Assembly (NCBI GenBank): GCA_002401045.1 | Contig: NVSA01000006.1 | Span: 624-9,536, forward strand | DNA: 8,913 nucleotides | Direction of reading: 5' to 3' | Source: Paracoccaceae bacterium | Lineage (GTDB): Bacteria > Pseudomonadota > Alphaproteobacteria > Rhodobacterales > Rhodobacteraceae | In this document: positions 1-6,425 of the stretch, piece by piece | How the letters are laid out: the number at the start of each line of letters is the position of its first letter | Position numbering within the stretch: the stretch's first letter is position 1 | The notes under the pieces: model-generated | The model's database searches: none | What the model was told of the DNA's origin: nothing | What the model saw: only the letters and a program-made list of their open reading frames with translations | Made by a program: the position numbers and the translations under genes

Positions 1-381
1 GCAAAGCTCTCAGACAACCTCACATCGGGGGGCTGGATGATCATTAGTAGCTTTGGCACCCAGCATTTTCAGGAACTGCAATCGCTGACCAGCAAACCCC
101 AAACCATGCAATATTTAGACCCCAGTGATTGGCGCACGGTCTTGCCCGACAATCTGACCCCGCATCATATCAGCCAAGATATTCAGACCGCCAAATTCAG
201 TACCGTGCGCAAACTGTTGATGCATTTGCGAAACACGGGCGTTAATGCCAATGCACAACATCACTGGTCACGCCAAAAACTGGCAGATTTTGAACAGGCA
301 TATGCCCGTCGTTTCAGCGATCCTGACGGCAATATTTGTCTGACCTATGCCCCTGTTTATGTGATTGCCCAAAAGCAATAA
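1..381 (+). CDS. bioC: Malonyl-ACP O-methyltransferase BioC, C-terminal part (5' end outside window)
   Basis: The reading frame is open from base 1 (AKLSDNLTSGGWMIIS...) to a TAA at 379-381, giving the last 126 residues, so the ATG at 37 is internal and not the start. The pattern GGWMIISSFGT, then a W/L-rich stretch, TVRKLLMHLRNTGVNA, W...L..FE.AYARRF and finally LTYAPVYVIAQK is typical of the C-terminal half of BioC. BioC is known to methylate the free carboxyl of malonyl-ACP with S-adenosylmethionine, to disguise it for fatty-acid synthesis at the start of biotin synthesis. The SAM-binding glycine-rich motifs lie upstream of the window and cannot be checked. The gene ends 9 bp from the convergent stop of the GntR regulator, with no hairpin between them. 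It looks like the chromosomal flank of the aromatic cluster and not part of its pathway. Confidence 0.85.
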   Translation, partial: AKLSDNLTSGGWMIISSFGTQHFQELQSLTSKPQTMQYLDPSDWRTVLPDNLTPHHISQDIQTAKFSTVRKLLMHLRNTGVNANAQHHWSRQKLADFEQAYARRFSDPDGNICLTYAPVYVIAQKQ

Positions 382-390
382 ACCAGAGCC

Positions 391-1002
391 TTAGCCCAAA
401 CGCTGCAAATGTTTTTTCAGCACCGACACAGCCGTATCACTGTCTTTGCGAATGATCGCGGTCCAGATTGCACTGTGATCGCGGTCCGTACGACCTTCCC
501 AAGTTGAGCGCCATGTCGCCAGCAAATGCCGCGCCCCTAACACCTGCAACTTATCAATTGTCGACAACAATAGCGGCATCATACAGGGCACAAGAATAGC
601 CCGATGAAACTGACGGTTGGTTTGTTCCCATGTAAGCAAATCACCTGCATCATCACAGGCCTGCTGTGCCGTTTTAATCCGCGCCAGATCAGCCGCTGTC
701 ATTTTGGGGATAGCATGGCGCAAAGCAACAGGCTCTAACGCAAGACGCATGGCTTTAATTTCCAAAATATCACTGGCATGAAACGGTGCCACACGCACCC
801 CGCGACGCGGAATACTTACCGCCAAACCACGTGCTTCTAGTCGCAACAAAGCTTCGCGCACGGGCACATGGCTGGTGTTAAAATCCTTGGCAATATGATC
901 TTGGCGCAATTTTTCATCGGGCGCTAATTCCCCCCGAACAATTTGATCGGTCAAAGTCTGCTGGATCTGATCAGAAATTGTGATGTTGCTTCGTATGTTC
1001 AT
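391..1002 (-). CDS. GntR-family transcriptional regulator, FadR/FCD subfamily
   Basis: A 203-residue protein. The winged-helix DNA-binding domain covers about residues 8-72, with the recognition region QDHIAKDFNTSHVPVREALL (34-53), the classic GntR 'vPVREAL.RLE..GL' signature. A helical FCD effector domain follows from about residue 75. The FCD metal-site residues are visible as N129 and H133 (NRQFH), H176 (DRDH) and H198 (KKHL), so metal-assisted binding of an organic acid is likely. At 203 residues it is slightly shorter than the usual 220-240. It lies 63 bp downstream of the mhpC remnant on the same strand, so it was probably co-transcribed with mhpC or has its own promoter. There is no clear Shine-Dalgarno site before the ATG; the upstream stretch is AT-rich. 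Since the IclR regulator here is broken, this protein is a candidate for current control of the cluster, but that is inference. The effector is unknown. Confidence 0.88.
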   Translation of the reverse strand: MNIRSNITISDQIQQTLTDQIVRGELAPDEKLRQDHIAKDFNTSHVPVREALLRLEARGLAVSIPRRGVRVAPFHASDILEIKAMRLALEPVALRHAIPKMTAADLARIKTAQQACDDAGDLLTWEQTNRQFHRAILVPCMMPLLLSTIDKLQVLGARHLLATWRSTWEGRTDRDHSAIWTAIIRKDSDTAVSVLKKHLQRLG

Positions 1003-1056
1003 AATTTATAGATAATTTTTTATGGGTAACGAAGCAACTGATATTCGACATCCTAT

Positions 1057-1069
1057 TTGATTGGATCAA
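1057..1069. promoter_or_regulatory. Small inverted repeat upstream of the GntR gene, possible operator
   Basis: TTGAT-TGG-ATCAA, with perfect 5-bp arms and a 3-bp centre. It lies about 55 bp upstream of the GntR start and overlaps the mhpC stop codon (1066-1068). GntR/FCD proteins often bind short palindromes near their own gene, so autoregulation is possible. The arms are short and could occur by chance. Confidence 0.25.
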
Positions 1070-1765
1070 TGCGTTAAAAAATCCAGCACCAATCTGTTGT
1101 AGCGATCCGCATGTTCCCATTGCGCCCAGTGCCCACAATTATTGAAAACATGAAGCTGCGAATTAGTGATCCCAGTGACAAGACGTAGCCCCGTATCCAA
1201 AGGTACAAAACGGTCATTACGCCCCCAAACGACCAATGTCTCTGCTGTGATTTCATGCAAGCGCGGCCCCATATCGGGATATTGGCGCAGGTTCAAATTC
1301 TGGCTTTCAATAAAGTTTTTAAGGTGGGTGCCCTGCGACATGATATTGTCAAAACGCAACTTATATAGCTCATCGGTTAAGCCGCTTGCATCAAAGACGA
1401 AAACCTCCATCATCTTTTTGATATTTTCAACAGTCGGGTTCCGATACAATCCACCGATCAGTTTGATACCCTCCGTAGGCATGGGCGAAAAAGGACTTGC
1501 GCCACCAGTGCCGCCGCCCATAAGAACTATTTTCTCAACCAGGGAAATCCATTAGAATAACGCGATAACCCGCATCGGTCAGCGGGACAATATTAAGGTA
1601 AAAATTTGCCCAACTGCTGGCTCCTGGGCCTGAACCATGCAGCATGATTACCGTTTCGCCCCCGATCCCTGGATCACAATCATTATAGTGAACAGTGTAA
1701 CTCTGTTCGCCTTTTGCAATCAAAACAGTGCTGCTGGTTCCAGCTTCCGTGTATTCTTGACCCAT
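1066..1765 (-). pseudogene. mhpC: mhpC pseudogene: 2-hydroxy-6-oxonona-2,4-dienedioate hydrolase with internal deletion and frameshift
   Basis: The alpha/beta-hydrolase MhpC normally cleaves the ring-fission product of MhpB into 2-hydroxypentadienoate and succinate. The first 76 residues (from 1765) match the family through the oxyanion region HGSGPGASSWANF and VILMDFPG, then stop at TGA 1535-1537. The rest, VEKIVLMGGGTGG through to FLTH, is readable in another frame from 1539 to 1066. Against the E. coli enzyme, recalled from memory, about 55 residues are absent between FPG and VEK, including the nucleophile motif GNSMGG. The acid Asp (GRNDRFVP) and the His (CGHWAQWEH) remain. The two pieces (76 + 157) plus 55 give 288, the E. 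coli length. The start is well supported by AAAGGAG 8 nt upstream of the ATG. No functional hydrolase can be made; an assembly error is the main alternative. Confidence 0.9.
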
Positions 1766-1915
1766 ATCTGGATCTCCTTTGTTAGTAACTCTGATTGGTA
1801 CAGTCTTTCAGTCACGACAGCAGACGCGGAACCTGTTTCCAGATATTATCCCAAGACTTTCGTTAGCCAATTCTAGTGTACAGGTGGTGTCATCCGTCAA
1901 TAATAAAGGATGAAG

Positions 1916-1932
1916 TGTGCACAGTGTGAACA
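1916..1932 (-). promoter_or_regulatory. Candidate MhpR-type operator O1, facing mhpC
   Basis: TGTGCACAGTGTGAACA is a 17-bp palindrome (TGT.CACA.TGTG.ACA). Read on the minus strand it is TGTTCACACTGTGCACA, which agrees with O2 at 14 of 17 positions, differing only in the central three. Its centre lies 159 bp upstream of the mhpC start. It is listed on the minus strand because that orientation matches O2 and points at mhpC. Confidence 0.6.
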
Positions 1933-1984
1933 CATCCATTTCCGAAATCTCTCCCTAAAATATCATAAAAATATAGCACACAAT

Positions 1985-1996
1985 AAATGGCCATTT
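1985..1996. promoter_or_regulatory. Perfect 12-bp palindrome between the two operators
   Basis: AAATGGCCATTT is self-complementary and lies between O1 and O2. It may be a site for a second regulator such as the GntR protein, or chance in AT-rich DNA. No family assignment is possible from the sequence. Confidence 0.25.
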
Positions 1997-2024
1997 TAGT
2001 TTGTGCGGGACAAAATACCTCAGC

Positions 2025-2041
2025 TGTTCACCTGGTGCACA
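2025..2041 (+). promoter_or_regulatory. Candidate MhpR-type operator O2, facing mhpB
   Basis: TGTTCACCTGGTGCACA is a 17-bp palindrome (TGT.CACC.GGTG.ACA) centred 102 bp upstream of the mhpB start. From memory, the operator of E. coli MhpR is GGTGCACCTGGTGCACA, which agrees at 15 of 17 positions. MhpR is an IclR-type activator, and a site upstream of a weak promoter fits that mode. The half-sites TGTTCAC and GTGCACA recur in O1. Confidence 0.7.
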
Positions 2042-2134
2042 ATTGCTGGTTCGATGTTTTCCCACCTGAAAATCACCCCTAAGTTTTGGCCATTCACCAG
2101 TAACATTTGCATTCACATAGAGGAGCAGAACGTA

Positions 2135-3082
2135 ATGTTGATCGGATCAGTTTGTATGTCCCACAGCCCCTTGCTAGACGGCGTCAGAGCCCCTGTCGAA
2201 GCAGAAAAAGGGTTCCGCCAAGCGCTTAGTCGCGTGCATGAAAAAATAGCTAAGTTAAAACCCGACTTGATCGTAATGATGTACCCCGATCATGTAAATG
2301 GTTTTTTCTACAGGCTTTTACCCTCTTTTTGCGTTGGGATTGAAGGCGTATCAGTCGGTGATTTTGGCTCTGCTCCAGGTGCATTATCTCTACCTGTCCC
2401 TGCCGCTGAAGAACTTGCTGAATTTATCGTACAAGAAGGCGTCGACACAGCTATTTCTTACAAAATGGCGCTTGATCATGGCGCAATACAGCCTCTGGAA
2501 TTGTTATCAGAGAACCATGAAATGCCACCTTTCATTCCCGTTTTTGTCAATACAGCCTTTGCACCGCGTCCCACCTTTGCACGCGTTCGTGCTTTGGGAC
2601 GCGCCGTTGGTAAATGTGCCGAGGCACACCCTGAACGTATATTAATCATAGGGTCTGGCGGTTTATCACATGATCCACCGATCCCAGCCCTTGCAGGTGC
2701 CGACCCACAAGTTCGCGCGCAGCTCATCAATGGGAATGATTTAACGTTTCAACAGCGGTTCGCAAGAACCAGTCTCGTAATGCAAGAAGGCGAAAAAATG
2801 ATGAAGGGGGAATCAAAACTTCGGCCTCTCAATCCTGCTTGGGACCAAGCCATGCTCGATGCGTTCACCACATCAAAACTGGATATATTGGACGATATTC
2901 CAGACGATGAACTGACCCGCACGGCTGGCCGTGGTGGTCACGAGATCCGAACATGGTTTGCAACACTCGCAGCTTTTGACGTTGTCGGCGGATATGAAGC
3001 CTCTGTTGAATTCTATGAGCCAATCGAAGCGTGGCTAACGGGAATGGGTATCCTGACAGCCATCCCCAAACCTGCTGCCTGA
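2135..3082 (+). CDS. mhpB: 2,3-dihydroxyphenylpropionate/2,3-dihydroxycinnamate 1,2-dioxygenase (extradiol, LigB-type)
   Basis: A 315-residue cytosolic Fe(II) enzyme of the class III (LigB/MhpB) extradiol family, which opens the ring of 2,3-dihydroxyphenylpropionate beside the hydroxyls. The start is set by AGGAG at 2121-2125, nine bases before the ATG; the product MLIGSVCMSHSPLLDG then lines up with the E. coli protein (about 314 residues). The longer frame from 2003 would run through operator O2 and is rejected. The two acid-base histidines sit at the same positions as in E. coli: H115 in LDHGAIQPLE and H179 in GSGGLSHDPP. PDHVNGFFY (51-59), GDFGSAPG and HEIRTWFATLAAF near the C-terminus are further family motifs. 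It is the first gene of the operon, 27 bp before mhpD. It appears intact. The exact side chain on the natural catechol is not certain. Confidence 0.93.
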   Translation: MLIGSVCMSHSPLLDGVRAPVEAEKGFRQALSRVHEKIAKLKPDLIVMMYPDHVNGFFYRLLPSFCVGIEGVSVGDFGSAPGALSLPVPAAEELAEFIVQEGVDTAISYKMALDHGAIQPLELLSENHEMPPFIPVFVNTAFAPRPTFARVRALGRAVGKCAEAHPERILIIGSGGLSHDPPIPALAGADPQVRAQLINGNDLTFQQRFARTSLVMQEGEKMMKGESKLRPLNPAWDQAMLDAFTTSKLDILDDIPDDELTRTAGRGGHEIRTWFATLAAFDVVGGYEASVEFYEPIEAWLTGMGILTAIPKPAA

Positions 3083-3109
3083 CACTATTAAGATTAAGAG
3101 AGCAAAACC

Positions 3110-3895
3110 ATGACTGACAAGATTATTCAAATAGCGGAAGAAATTTTTTCAGGTCGCGAAAACCTAGCCCAAATTGCCCCGTTAAAGGAGCGATTTGAGG
3201 TCAACACGCTAGAGGATGCCTATGCCGTGCAAACGCTCAACACCAAGCGCTGGATCACCAAGGGTCGGTGTCCTGTAGGATATAAAATCGGGCTGACCTC
3301 AACAGCCGTTCAAGCACAGTTGGGTGTAGATCAACCAGATTTTGGCACATTATGGGGCGAAGATGCTTATGCATCAGAAGATGAAATCGCCGTTTCACGC
3401 TTCATGCAACCAAAGGCTGAGGCAGAAATTGCCTTTGTATTAGGCCAAGACATTAATGATCCTGACCTTAAAATAACCTCTCTGATCTCGGCAATTGCTT
3501 ATGCACTTCCAGCGATTGAAATCGTCGATTCCGTGATTAAAGACTGGAAAATCAGCCTTATCGATACGGTAGCGGACAATGCATCGGGCGGCGGATACGT
3601 CTTGGGAGCGTCACCCCGAAAGCTTGACGGATTAGATTTGCGACTGGCGGGTGCGGTATTATCGGTTAACGCCGAACCGCGTTCTATGGGGCTAGGGGCC
3701 GCCTGTATGGGACACCCTTTGAATGCAGCCCTTTGGCTTTGTCGTAAAATGCTGGATTTGGGTCACCCAATGAAAGAAGGCGACTTAATTTTGTCAGGGG
3801 CGCTTGGACCGATGGTCAACGTGCACGCGGGGCAGACAATGACGGCAGAAATACAAGGGTTTTCAACTCTTAATATTTATTTTGGAGACGGATGA
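3110..3895 (+). CDS. mhpD: 2-keto-4-pentenoate (2-hydroxypentadienoate) hydratase
   Basis: A 261-residue cytosolic hydratase that adds water to 2-hydroxypenta-2,4-dienoate to give 4-hydroxy-2-oxopentanoate, the third step of the meta-cleavage route. Family features: VGYKIGLTS (56-64), GVDQPDFGTLW (72-82), the divalent-metal glutamates E104 and E106 in QPKAEAEIAFVL and E137 in LPAIEIVDS, DTVADNASGGGYVLG, and LSGALGPMVNVHAG near the end. These glutamates are offset by two from E106/E108/E139 of E. coli MhpD, as expected from a slightly shorter N-terminus. AAGAGAG upstream of the ATG is a fair ribosome site. The stop overlaps the mhpF start (ATGA), so the two are translationally coupled. It appears intact. 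Confidence 0.94.
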   Translation: MTDKIIQIAEEIFSGRENLAQIAPLKERFEVNTLEDAYAVQTLNTKRWITKGRCPVGYKIGLTSTAVQAQLGVDQPDFGTLWGEDAYASEDEIAVSRFMQPKAEAEIAFVLGQDINDPDLKITSLISAIAYALPAIEIVDSVIKDWKISLIDTVADNASGGGYVLGASPRKLDGLDLRLAGAVLSVNAEPRSMGLGAACMGHPLNAALWLCRKMLDLGHPMKEGDLILSGALGPMVNVHAGQTMTAEIQGFSTLNIYFGDG

Positions 3896-4842
3896 TGGTG
3901 AAAAAGATAAAATGCGCAATTATCGGGTCGGGAAATATCGGTACTGATTTAATGATTAAGATCATGCGAATGTCCGACGTTTTAGAGATGGGCGCTATGG
4001 TCGGGATCGACCCGAAATCAGACGGCTTGGCACGGGCCGCGCGACTGGGCGTGACCACAACGCATAAAGGAATAGACGGGCTGGTCGATTTGGCGGAATA
4101 CGCCGATATCCGCATTGTATTCGATGCCACCAGTGCTGGGGCACATAAACATCACAACCAAGTGCTACAAGCCGATGGAAAGCAAGTGATTGACCTAACC
4201 CCAGCGGCCATTGGCCCCTTTACGGTTCCGGCGGTCAATATCGATGCTAATCTGACTAAAACCAACGTGAATATGGTGACCTGCGGCGGGCAGGCAACAA
4301 TCCCCATGATTGCCGCCGTAAACAGCGTCTCCCCCGTGCGTTACGGGGAAATTGTTGCCTCTATCAGCTCAAAATCAGCAGGGCCTGGCACCCGCGCCAA
4401 TATTGATGAATTCACCGAAACCACTGCTCATGCTATTCAGGCCGTCGGTGGTGCGGATCGGGGCAAAGCAATCATCATCTTGAACCCAGCCGAACCACCA
4501 ATGATGATGCGCGATACCGTCTATTGCCTCTGCGACGACGCCGATCAGGGCGAAATTCGTACATCCATTCACAAAATGGTTGAACCCGTACAGTCTTACG
4601 TTCCTGGCTACCGCTTAAAACAAGAAGTGCAATTCGAACACATTGGCTCAAACGCCCCGTTGCATATCCCAGAAATGGGTGGTGATTTTACAGGTCTAAA
4701 AGTGACTATCTTTCTAGAGGTCGAAGGCGCCGCACATTATCTGCCTGCCTATGCGGGCAATCTTGACATCATGACCTCGGCGGCAATGAAAACCGCAGAA
4801 CGTCTTTCTATCAAACGCAATTGGGTCTTGGAGGCCACGTAA
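3892..4842 (+). CDS. mhpF: Acetaldehyde dehydrogenase (acylating)
   Basis: A 316-residue enzyme, the same length as E. coli MhpF. It converts acetaldehyde, NAD+ and CoA to acetyl-CoA, and in this family forms a complex with the aldolase so that acetaldehyde is channelled. The N-terminal Rossmann motif IIGSGNIGTDL (10-20) binds NAD. The catalytic cysteine is C131 in NMVTCGGQATIP. SKSAGPGTRANIDEFTETT (159-177) and the C-terminal GNLDIMTSAA are typical. The start overlaps the mhpD stop. A second ATG at 3895 has better spacing to GGAG (3883-3886), so the true start may be one codon later. The stop lies one base before mhpE. It appears intact. Confidence 0.94.
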   Translation: MMVKKIKCAIIGSGNIGTDLMIKIMRMSDVLEMGAMVGIDPKSDGLARAARLGVTTTHKGIDGLVDLAEYADIRIVFDATSAGAHKHHNQVLQADGKQVIDLTPAAIGPFTVPAVNIDANLTKTNVNMVTCGGQATIPMIAAVNSVSPVRYGEIVASISSKSAGPGTRANIDEFTETTAHAIQAVGGADRGKAIIILNPAEPPMMMRDTVYCLCDDADQGEIRTSIHKMVEPVQSYVPGYRLKQEVQFEHIGSNAPLHIPEMGGDFTGLKVTIFLEVEGAAHYLPAYAGNLDIMTSAAMKTAERLSIKRNWVLEAT

Positions 4843-4843
4843 T

Positions 4844-5845
4844 ATGACCAAGCTTTATATTCAAGACGTCACCCTTCGTGACGGTATGCATGCTATTAAT
4901 CATCAGTATGATCTTGGGCATATACGTGCAATTACCCAAGCTTTGGACGAAGCTGGGGTCGATGCTATCGAAGTTGCCCATGGTGACGGCATTACAGGAT
5001 CAACCTTTAATTATGGCTTTGGAAAGTGTACCGATGCAGCATGGATTACTGAAGCTGCAAAGGCTTGTAAATCAGCCAAGCTGACCACCTTACTGATACC
5101 AGGCATCGGCACGATCAAAGACCTTGCACGCCTACGCGACCTAGGTGTGCAATCCGTACGCGTAGCGACACATTGCACCGAGGCAGATGTCGCGCATCAA
5201 CATATTGCCGCGGCCAAAGAGATGGGCATGGATGTATCTGGCTTTTTGATGATGTCCCATATGAACAGCCCTGAAAAACTGGCCGAGCAAGCAAAACTGA
5301 TGGAAAGTTACGGGGCTGATTGTGTCTATTGCACAGATTCCAGCGGGCGGTTGACGATGAAAGACGTTGCAGAACGTTTTGCCGCCTTTGACGCTGTTCT
5401 AAAACCAAAAACACAGCGCGGGGCCCATATGCACGAAAACCTTTCAATCGCGGTGGCCAACTCGGTTACAGCGGTTGAGCATGGCGCACATCGGGTAGAT
5501 GTTTCGCTGGCAGGGATGGGGGCAGGGGCAGGAAACTGTCCGATTGAAGCCTTTGTCGCGGTCGCCAACATCTATGAATGGGACCATGGTTGTGATTTGT
5601 TCAAACTACAAGATGCCGCCGAAGATCTGGTACGCCCTTTGCAGGATCGCCCAGTGCGCATTGATCGCGAATCTTTAACGCTAGGCTATGCTGGGGTCTA
5701 TTCATCCTTTTTGTGCCATGCGGAAAAAGCGGCAAAAAATTACGGGCTCGACACGCGCGATATACTTATAGAGCTGGGCAAAAGAGGCATGGTTGGCGGG
5801 CAAGAAGACATGATTGTTGACGTGGCGCTGGATATGATACGATGA
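4844..5845 (+). CDS. mhpE: 4-hydroxy-2-oxovalerate aldolase
   Basis: A 333-residue class II, metal-dependent aldolase of the HMG-CoA-lyase-like TIM-barrel family. It splits 4-hydroxy-2-oxopentanoate into pyruvate and acetaldehyde. Residues equivalent to those known in the Pseudomonas homologue DmpG are visible: R12 and D13 in TLRDGMH, H16, and the metal histidines H195 and H197 in GAHMHENL, each offset by five from DmpG. SLAGMGAGAGNCPIEAFVAV is the conserved barrel-end loop. The C-terminal helices (about 280-333, ESLTLGYAGVYSSFLCHAEKA onward) form the part that contacts the dehydrogenase in the DmpFG complex. GGAGG at 4830-4834, nine bases before the ATG, supports the start. It is spaced one base from mhpF, as expected for partners in a complex. 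It appears intact. Confidence 0.94.
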   Translation: MTKLYIQDVTLRDGMHAINHQYDLGHIRAITQALDEAGVDAIEVAHGDGITGSTFNYGFGKCTDAAWITEAAKACKSAKLTTLLIPGIGTIKDLARLRDLGVQSVRVATHCTEADVAHQHIAAAKEMGMDVSGFLMMSHMNSPEKLAEQAKLMESYGADCVYCTDSSGRLTMKDVAERFAAFDAVLKPKTQRGAHMHENLSIAVANSVTAVEHGAHRVDVSLAGMGAGAGNCPIEAFVAVANIYEWDHGCDLFKLQDAAEDLVRPLQDRPVRIDRESLTLGYAGVYSSFLCHAEKAAKNYGLDTRDILIELGKRGMVGGQEDMIVDVALDMIR

Positions 5846-5847
5846 AT

Positions 5848-5872
5848 TGTCAGCCTCTTAAAAAAGATGACA
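5848..5872 (+). other. Small bulged hairpin after mhpE
   Basis: TGTCA (5848-5852) can pair with TGACA (5868-5872), and TCTT (5856-5859) with AAGA (5864-5867), with a 3-nt bulge and an AAAA loop. It begins three bases after the mhpE stop. It is weak and lacks a U-run, so it is more likely a minor RNA structure than a terminator. Confidence 0.2.
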
Positions 5873-5900
5873 GCACTATCACAATGGCAGGAGACCGCTG

Positions 5901-6347
5901 ATGAAACTCGTCTATTTCGAAGACATTGTCATCCCCCAGCGGATTGAAGGGCCATCCATGTTTTTGGAACCCTCCGAGATGGTCTCTTTTGCAAAAACTT
6001 GGAACCCCTTACCAATCCATCTTGTTGGTGGGTCTGATGGTATTCCAACAGCGTCAGGCGCAATGCTTCTGGCACTGCGTTTGCGCCTGATCCATCAAAT
6101 GGACACACAACTGGCTGTGATCGTATCGTTTGGATACGACGAGGTTCGTTTCCATCGCCCAGCATATGCCAAAGACCAGCTGACACTGATTATGGAATAC
6201 TTAGAAAAGCGCCCTAGTTCCTCTAAGCCCGATCGTGGGATTGTTACGATGCGGCAAAGCTTGCTCAACAAAAATCAAGAGACAGTTATGTCACTAATCG
6301 ACACAATTCTTGTTCGTAAAAGACTGATTAAAGAACCCGATCACTAA
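5901..6347 (+). CDS. MaoC-like (hotdog-fold) acyl dehydratase family protein, catalytic Asp replaced by Asn
   Basis: A 148-residue single hotdog domain. The pattern is FEDIVI..., a helix FAKTWNPLPIH (30-40), GIPTASGAMLLALRLRLI on the central helix, then VSFGYDEVRFHRPAYAKDQLTLIMEYLEKRPSSSKPDRGIVTM...VMSLIDTILVRKR, typical of MaoC/R-specific hydratase relatives. These enzymes usually hydrate 2-enoyl-CoA with an Asp/His pair in a 'FDPxPxH'-like motif; here N35 replaces the Asp while H40 remains, so classic hydratase activity is doubtful. AGGAG at 5889-5893, seven bases before the ATG, supports the start. It follows mhpE by 55 bp and is probably the last gene of the operon. It has no counterpart in the E. 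coli mhp cluster. It might act on the CoA ester of a side chain or bind an acyl-CoA ligand; the substrate is unknown. Confidence 0.75.
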   Translation: MKLVYFEDIVIPQRIEGPSMFLEPSEMVSFAKTWNPLPIHLVGGSDGIPTASGAMLLALRLRLIHQMDTQLAVIVSFGYDEVRFHRPAYAKDQLTLIMEYLEKRPSSSKPDRGIVTMRQSLLNKNQETVMSLIDTILVRKRLIKEPDH

Positions 6348-6368
6348 TCATGAACCCCCTGTTTTTTC

Positions 6369-6377
6369 TGCTATATT
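6369..6377 (+). promoter_or_regulatory. Candidate extended -10 promoter for the IclR gene
   Basis: TGCTATATT matches the extended -10 form TGnTAtAaT closely. It lies about 50 bp upstream of the IclR start. No good -35 box is visible, which extended -10 promoters can tolerate. None of the O1/O2-type palindromes occurs here, so autoregulation through that site is not seen. Confidence 0.35.
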
Positions 6378-6425
6378 GATGCTGAGAACTTAAGCGTTGG
6401 CGTGAATGAAAGGAAACTTGTCAAG

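Larger units (their letters stand above)
1766..2134. promoter_or_regulatory. Divergent control region between mhpC (-) and mhpB (+)
   Basis: This 369-bp stretch holds no convincing gene. It contains the mhpC ribosome site (AAAGGAG on the minus strand, 1774-1780), two related 17-bp palindromes (1916-1932 and 2025-2041), a 12-bp palindrome (1985-1996), an AT-rich stretch at about 1955-1988, and the mhpB ribosome site AGGAG at 2121-2125. I see no close match to a sigma-70 promoter for mhpB, which fits promoters that need an activator. On the minus strand TTGGCT with a 16-bp spacer to TAATAT (about 1842-1869) is a weak candidate for mhpC. Confidence 0.7.

Noticed and set aside
382..390. Bidirectional terminator between bioC and the GntR gene
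   Set aside because: Only 9 bp separate the convergent stops and no hairpin with a U-run is visible around them.
1066..1521. The C-terminal mhpC frame as an independent small protein starting at MGGGTGG
   Set aside because: There is no ribosome site before the ATG, homology extends upstream of it (VEKIVL), and it would be half a hydrolase without a nucleophile.
1166..1876. Plus-strand open frames opposite mhpC
   Set aside because: They are the complement of the mhpC remnant, have no ribosome sites and show no recognisable protein features.
2003..2134. N-terminal extension of MhpB from an upstream start
   Set aside because: It would run through operator O2, has no family similarity, and would make the protein about 45 residues longer than known MhpB. 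The ATG at 2135 has a good AGGAG site and gives the family length.
5115..5571. Minus-strand open frames inside mhpE
   Set aside because: They lie opposite a well-supported aldolase gene and have low-complexity, Arg/Pro/Ala-rich products typical of antisense frames.
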